A stretch of 8,605 nt of DNA from Aminipila sp047974845 (GTDB taxonomy: Bacteria > Bacillota > Clostridia > Peptostreptococcales > Anaerovoracaceae), in the NCBI GenBank assembly GCA_047974845.1, contig JBKECQ010000115.1:1-8605 (forward strand), written 5' to 3'. The notes below the pieces were generated by a model that worked only from the letters and a program-made list of their open reading frames with translations, made no database searches and was not told the DNA's origin. A program made the translations under genes and the position numbers. Below, in pieces: positions 5,851 through 8,605 of the stretch; position 1 is the first letter of the stretch, and each line of letters starts with the position of its first letter.

Positions 5851-5898
5851 TATCAATATTTAAAAATCACTTTAAACATTGATATTTAAACAATGTTT
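5851..5898. repeat. overlapping inverted repeats at the junction
   Basis: TATCAATATTTAAA (5851-5864) and TTTAAACATTGATA (5871-5884) are inverted copies with one mismatch and a 6-bp spacer. AAACATTG (5874-5881) and CAATGTTT (5891-5898) are perfect inverted copies overlapping the first pair. Such nested sites lie about 30 bp from where the carboxypeptidase frame breaks off, as expected for integrase-binding sites, though the sequence is AT-rich. Confidence 0.6.
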
Positions 5899-6558
5899 TA
5901 GATTCTCCCAGTTTACATATTTATTAAACGCAACACACGCGTCATTTGCTGACACCATAGAAATTCCCTTCATCAGCTCCTCTAAAGTATGTTGTTCACC
6001 GGGTTCCATATACATTTGAGAACCACCCATTGACGCAGAACGTTCTGAAATTGTTACCATATCTGTAAGGGCTACTTGACCTCTGTCTATGGCCTCCATT
6101 GCAAGAAGCATTGTCATTACCTTTGTAACTGAAGCCGGTGGTAATTGTGCTGCTCCATTTTGTGAAAATAAAACTGTCCCACTTCCCGCATCCATTAATA
6201 CCGCTGCCTTAGCATCGACAATAAGTCCTGCATCATTAATATCTTGAGATTTTTGACTAACTTTACCGTTTTCAGCATCTTTAGCCTGAGTCTCACTAAC
6301 TATGGCACTGCTCCCTGCCATATTATCTACCGGTATCATAGGAGAAATAACATCCAGTCCTTTTTCAACAGATTTTGGAACCATAGCACTTATGCCCATT
6401 ATCCCTCCACCTACAACAAGTACGGCCACCATGCATATTGACATAACTCTTGTTACGGTTCCTCTATGCATTGTCTTGGCTACAATTGCACGCTTTTTAA
6501 ACCTATTTAGGTTCTTACTAAAATTCCCTTTATTATTACTTCTATTAAAAATACTCAT
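5872..6558 (-). pseudogene. D-alanyl-D-alanine carboxypeptidase (PBP5/DacF-like), 3' truncated
   Basis: The 228-residue frame is the N-terminal part of a peptidase S11 low-molecular-weight penicillin-binding protein, which trims the terminal D-Ala of peptidoglycan stem peptides outside the cell. A cytoplasmic basic stretch (1-37) precedes a membrane anchor at about 38-58, then a linker, then the catalytic domain from about 112. Visible motifs are SxxK (Ser143-Val-Thr-Lys146) and SxN (Ser203-Ala-Asn205 in 'SANDACVA'). The KTG motif and C-terminal domain are missing. From about residue 211 (nt 5928) the tail 'FNKYVNWENLKHCLNINV' no longer fits the family, which continues with an 'LAE'-type helix. 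The start has GGGAGGGG upstream. A full-length enzyme is usually near 400 residues, so this copy should be inactive. The break is probably an insertion point. Confidence 0.85.
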
Positions 6559-6688
6559 AATTCCCCTCCCTGCCCTGCTCTTTTGTTCAAGTCAGTTACA
6601 CTATTATTATGATATTTTTAACTTGTAATTATTATTCTTATATTCTTATAAGAAAGTCCAATAAATTATATTTATTTGAACTTTAGCT

Positions 6689-7354
6689 TCATAACTTAAT
6701 AAGTTTAAACTCATTTTTATTAAAATTTATAATTCCTTCATTTTGCATTCTACTTAATTCCGCAGACAAAGCACTTCTATCTACACAAAGATAGTCTGCA
6801 AACTCTTGTCTGTTAAAGGGAATCTTAAAGTGTTCTTTCCCTGTTTGTCCTGCTCTAAATAGTAGATACGACATAACCTTTTCTCTCGTTGTTCTTTTTG
6901 ATAGATGCATAATTTTATTATTTAATAAAATATTTTTTTCTGCTATTATCCTAAGCATATTTTCTAATAGTTTTTGATGGAATGTACATGAATGACTGCA
7001 AGTGGTGACTACTTTTTTATAATCAATAAAAATAACGGAACAATCCATAGCCGCAACCACACTGACAGGAAACCTTTCCATATTTGCACAAGCAAAAGCT
7101 TCTCCGAACAAACTGCCTTTTTTTGCTTCTGCTATTATATTTCTATTCCCCAAAATATCATCATTTATAATATAAATTCCGCCTTCTGCAACAATCCCAA
7201 CTTTATCTGCTCTATCCCCCTCCATGTAAACAATCTCATTCTTTTTGAAACTTTTAAAGGAGGCTAGCAAACAGTTCATCATTGGCTCTATTTCATTTTC
7301 ATTTATTCCTATAAATAGCGGATTTTGCTTTAACAAACTCAAATATCTTTTCAT
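6689..7354 (-). CDS. Crp/Fnr-family transcription regulator
   Basis: The 221-residue protein has a cyclic-nucleotide-binding-like sensor domain at about 10-125 (with 'VYMEGDRADKVGIVAEG' and 'GSLFGEAFAC' at 80-89), a long dimerisation helix at about 127-150, and a C-terminal Crp-type winged helix at about 153-221, with the recognition unit 'NRQEFADYLCVDRSALSAEL' at 181-200. Cys28, Cys89, Cys105, Cys119 and Cys123 are present, but not in the N-terminal pattern of E. coli Fnr, so a 4Fe-4S sensor is not evident; the effector could be a small molecule or haem. It is divergent from a dicluster ferredoxin gene and shares a 125-bp control region with it, so it probably regulates that gene. HcpR, the clostridial nitrosative-stress regulator, is one possibility, but no hcp gene is visible. 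Confidence 0.88.
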   Translation of the reverse strand: MKRYLSLLKQNPLFIGINENEIEPMMNCLLASFKSFKKNEIVYMEGDRADKVGIVAEGGIYIINDDILGNRNIIAEAKKGSLFGEAFACANMERFPVSVVAAMDCSVIFIDYKKVVTTCSHSCTFHQKLLENMLRIIAEKNILLNNKIMHLSKRTTREKVMSYLLFRAGQTGKEHFKIPFNRQEFADYLCVDRSALSAELSRMQNEGIINFNKNEFKLIKL

Positions 7355-7373
7355 AAAATTTTTTCTCCTTTTG

Positions 7374-7387
7374 GTTGTAAAAACAAC
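7374..7387. promoter_or_regulatory. candidate Crp/Fnr operator GTTGT-aaaa-ACAAC
   Basis: Perfect 5-bp arms GTTGT (7374-7378) and ACAAC (7383-7387) flank AAAA. It lies about 10-23 bp inside the predicted transcript of the regulator gene and about 41-45 bp upstream of the predicted ferredoxin start. The 14-bp dyad size fits a Crp/Fnr dimer site, but binding is inferred. Confidence 0.45.
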
Positions 7388-7402
7388 AGAAACTTTTCTT
7401 GT

Positions 7403-7431
7403 AGTATATTAGTATAAACATACAAAGTCAA
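7403..7431 (-). promoter_or_regulatory. predicted promoter of the Crp/Fnr regulator gene
   Basis: On the minus strand TTGACT (7431-7426), a 17-bp spacer and TATACT (7408-7403). The start would be near 7396, giving a leader of about 42 nt with an AAGGAG ribosome binding site (rc of ctcctt, 7365-7370). Confidence 0.65.
7413..7418 (+). promoter_or_regulatory. possible activator-dependent -10 of the ferredoxin operon
   Basis: TATAAA at 7413-7418 has no recognisable -35 at the right distance (the position reads AAACTT). The start would be near 7422-7425, putting the dyad at 7374-7387 at about -41 to -45, as in class II Crp/Fnr activation. The leader then contains a 19-bp AT palindrome (7441-7459). 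Confidence 0.35.
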
Positions 7432-7479
7432 TAGTTCATCTTTTAAATTAAATTTAAAACGATTCTGGAGGTAATATAT

Positions 7480-8061
7480 ATGATTCGTAAAATAATAAAA
7501 ATAAATCAGGAAAAATGTAATGGATGTGGTCTATGTGTTAATGCTTGCCATGAAGGAGCAATAGGAATGATTGATGGCAAAGCACACTTACTGCGTGATG
7601 ATTATTGTGACGGTCTTGGAGATTGTCTTCCCGTATGTCCCACAGATGCAATATCCTTTGAAGAAAGAGAAGCGGCGGATTATGTTGAAGATGTGCAACT
7701 GTCTCAATGGCCTGTTCAAATAAAGCTGGTTCCTATTAATGCACCTTATTTCAATAATGCAGATTTATTGATTGCTGCAGATTGTACAGCCTTTGCCTAT
7801 GCAAATTTTCATGAAGATTTCATAAAAGATCATATAACTTTAGTGGGCTGTCCCAAACTGGATTCTGTTGATTACAGTGAAAAACTTTCTCAAATTATAG
7901 CTAATAATAATATTAAAAGTATTAGAGTTACTAGAATGGAAGTTCCGTGCTGTGGCGGTATTGAATACGCTGTTAAAAAAGCAATTGAACTTAGTGGTAA
8001 AAACATTCCATGTGAAATTGTAACCATATCTATAAAAGGTCGTATACTAACTACGAGGTGA
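7480..8061 (+). CDS. dicluster 4Fe-4S ferredoxin-domain protein
   Basis: The 193-residue protein starts with a bacterial ferredoxin-like domain (1-60). The first cluster motif is regular: Cys13-x2-Cys16-x2-Cys19-x3-Cys23. The second is altered: Cys43, Cys49 and Cys53 ('YCDGLGDCLPVCP'), where the usual CxxCxxCxxxCP spacing is replaced by Cys-x5-Cys-x3-Cys; I recall this CDGLG form from clostridial ferredoxin-like proteins. Residues 65-193 form an additional domain with more cysteines: Cys102 ('AADCTAFAYA'), Cys124 ('VGCPKLD') and Cys157-Cys158 ('PCCGG'), possibly binding a further metal centre. The protein is cytoplasmic and probably transfers electrons or forms a small reductase subunit. GGAGG lies 8 nt before the ATG. 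Its stop codon lies within the ribosome binding site of the next gene, and the divergent Crp/Fnr regulator is the likely controller. Confidence 0.88.
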   Translation: MIRKIIKINQEKCNGCGLCVNACHEGAIGMIDGKAHLLRDDYCDGLGDCLPVCPTDAISFEEREAADYVEDVQLSQWPVQIKLVPINAPYFNNADLLIAADCTAFAYANFHEDFIKDHITLVGCPKLDSVDYSEKLSQIIANNNIKSIRVTRMEVPCCGGIEYAVKKAIELSGKNIPCEIVTISIKGRILTTR

Positions 8062-8066
8062 TTTCT

Positions 8067-8225
8067 ATGAACTCATGTGAGATCACGACCTTCATAACAG
8101 CTATTGCTAATGTTGTTGCAAAGGACAGAAGTGCATCTGAAGTAGCTATTTTGGCCGCAGTATTCGTGCAATTCGCAGATACTTTAGCAACACTAGCAGT
8201 TCTTAAACAAGAAGAAGAAGAGTGA
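8067..8225 (+). CDS. small DUF6774-like protein
   Basis: The 52-residue protein starts MNSCEITTFITAIANVVAKD and ends in an acidic tail of five Glu interrupted by nothing but its stop. The central stretch 'SEVAILAAVFVQFADTLATLAVL' is an amphipathic-to-hydrophobic helix. The Asn-Ser-Cys start and the 'ADTLATLA' motif recall the short clostridial proteins called DUF6774, whose function is unknown; I am fairly but not fully sure of that label. GAGGTGAT, which includes the TGA of the ferredoxin gene, lies just upstream of the ATG, so it is co-translated with it. A hairpin terminator follows at 8269-8326. Confidence 0.75.
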   Translation: MNSCEITTFITAIANVVAKDRSASEVAILAAVFVQFADTLATLAVLKQEEEE

Positions 8226-8268
8226 AATAACCTACATGATTTTATTAAATTCTCTATTAAAGTAAAAG

Positions 8269-8330
8269 GAGCATATATGTTGATACCTAGACTATAACAC
8301 GTCTAATACCTCAACCATATACGCTCTTTT
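8269..8330 (+). terminator. long imperfect hairpin between convergent operons
   Basis: Paired blocks are GAGC/GCTC, TATATG/CATATA, TTGA/TCAA and TAGAC/GTCTA, with one mismatch, one bulge and an internal loop, around the loop TATAACAC. It spans 8269-8326 and is followed by TTTT on the plus strand, and by CTTTTACTTT on the minus strand, so it can serve both the ferredoxin operon and the convergent symporter gene. The 5' side contains AAAGGAG. Confidence 0.6.
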
Positions 8331-8336
8331 TATTTT

Positions 8337-8462
8337 CTATAAGTCTGCACTTATTCTTTGATTCTAAATATTTGTTCACTATAGTTCTGCGCTTATTTTT
8401 TGATTTTAAATATTTGTTTTCTATAAGTCTACGCTTATCCTTTGGTTTTCTATTTTGTGTTT
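8337..8462. repeat. three tandem 42-bp repeats at the symporter gene end
   Basis: Units start at 8337, 8379 and 8421, each beginning CTATA. The first two share 35 of 42 bases, the second and third 30 of 42. The third contains the last 13 codons and TAG of the symporter gene; the other two are downstream copies of that same segment. Confidence 0.85.
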
Positions 8463-8605
8463 ATCCGCATACCCCGTTAACATCAATGTCAATGCTCCAT
8501 CTCCTGTTACATTACACGCTGTTCCGAAGCTATCCTGCAATGCAAAGATTGTCAGCATTAAGGCTGTTCCTGTTTCATCAAATCCTAGCACTCCTGTTAT
8601 TAGTC
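8421..8605 (-). CDS. C-terminal end of a cation:dicarboxylate (SDF-family) symporter
   Basis: The frame enters at the right edge and ends with TAG at 8421-8423, giving the last 60 or so residues. 'FALQDSFGTACNVTGDGALTLMLTGY' is the conserved C-terminal region of the dicarboxylate/amino acid:cation symporter (GltP/DctA) family, in which the Asp and Asn residues of the 'D.FGTACNVTGD' segment take part in substrate and cation binding in the last transmembrane helix. The family imports glutamate, aspartate or C4-dicarboxylates with sodium or protons; the substrate cannot be set from this piece. The final residues 'DKHKIENQRISVDL' are a short polar cytoplasmic tail whose coding segment is repeated twice downstream. 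It is convergent with the ferredoxin operon. Confidence 0.88.
   Translation of the reverse strand, partial: LITGVLGFDETGTALMLTIFALQDSFGTACNVTGDGALTLMLTGYADKHKIENQRISVDL

Noticed and set aside
5872..5928. Tail FNKYVNWENLKHCLNINV as a real C-terminal domain of the carboxypeptidase
   Set aside because: Too short to replace the missing KTG region, and encoded within the inverted-repeat cluster. It is read-through into foreign sequence.
6643..6654. Palindrome TTCTTATAAGAA upstream of the carboxypeptidase gene
   Set aside because: A 12-bp AT-rich palindrome with no clear promoter placement; not enough to call an operator.
8277..8297. Leader peptide ATG with AAAGGAG, encoding MLIPRL
   Set aside because: Six codons inside a bidirectional terminator hairpin with no gene downstream on that strand; the purine run is explained by the stem and is probably chance.
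8337..8462. CRISPR-like array at the right end
   Set aside because: The three 42-bp units abut without spacers, diverge from each other, and one is coding sequence of the symporter. They are tandem duplications.

Overview
The window is AT-rich DNA from an anaerobic Firmicute, most likely a member of class Clostridia. The signs are strong purine-rich ribosome binding sites ahead of almost every gene, ATG starts, codons ending in A or T, and anaerobe-type families: a Crp/Fnr regulator divergent from a dicluster ferredoxin, and a small clostridial DUF6774-like protein. I cannot name the species.

It falls into two parts. Positions 1 to about 5925 look like the end of an integrated plasmid-like or ICE-like element. 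All of its protein genes lie on the minus strand: a partition operon (gamma-glutamylcyclotransferase-like protein, ParA, ParB), a protein made of two copies of one domain, a helix-turn-helix replication initiator overlapping a DUF457-type membrane hydrolase gene, a possible small membrane peptide, a phage-like hypothetical gene, and the start of one more gene that runs off the left edge. Positions from about 5925 to 8605 look like host chromosome: a penicillin-binding D-Ala-D-Ala carboxypeptidase gene cut off after its SxN motif, a Crp/Fnr regulator, a divergent ferredoxin gene with a downstream small gene, and the 3' end of a cation:dicarboxylate symporter gene. The carboxypeptidase reading frame runs into unrelated sequence near 5925, next to a nest of inverted repeats, so this is the likely element/host junction. 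No integrase or other attachment site is in view, so the kind of element is inferred.

In the element, ParA and ParB would partition a replicating form, and the helix-turn-helix protein would start its replication. The 215-bp gap at 2992-3206 has an AT-rich palindrome, direct repeats and a stem-loop, and is a candidate cis site for replication or partition. The partition operon has its own promoter. A strong opposite-facing promoter appears to make a small RNA of about 90 nt ending at a perfect hairpin terminator. parB itself carries two identical 25-bp palindromes in frame, in its linker just before the helix-turn-helix.

In the host part, a GTTGT-aaaa-ACAAC operator lies just downstream of the regulator's own promoter and about 41 to 45 bp upstream of the predicted ferredoxin transcription start. 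That layout suits autorepression of the regulator together with activation of the ferredoxin operon. The symporter gene ends in three tandem 42-bp copies that repeat its last codons and stop codon.
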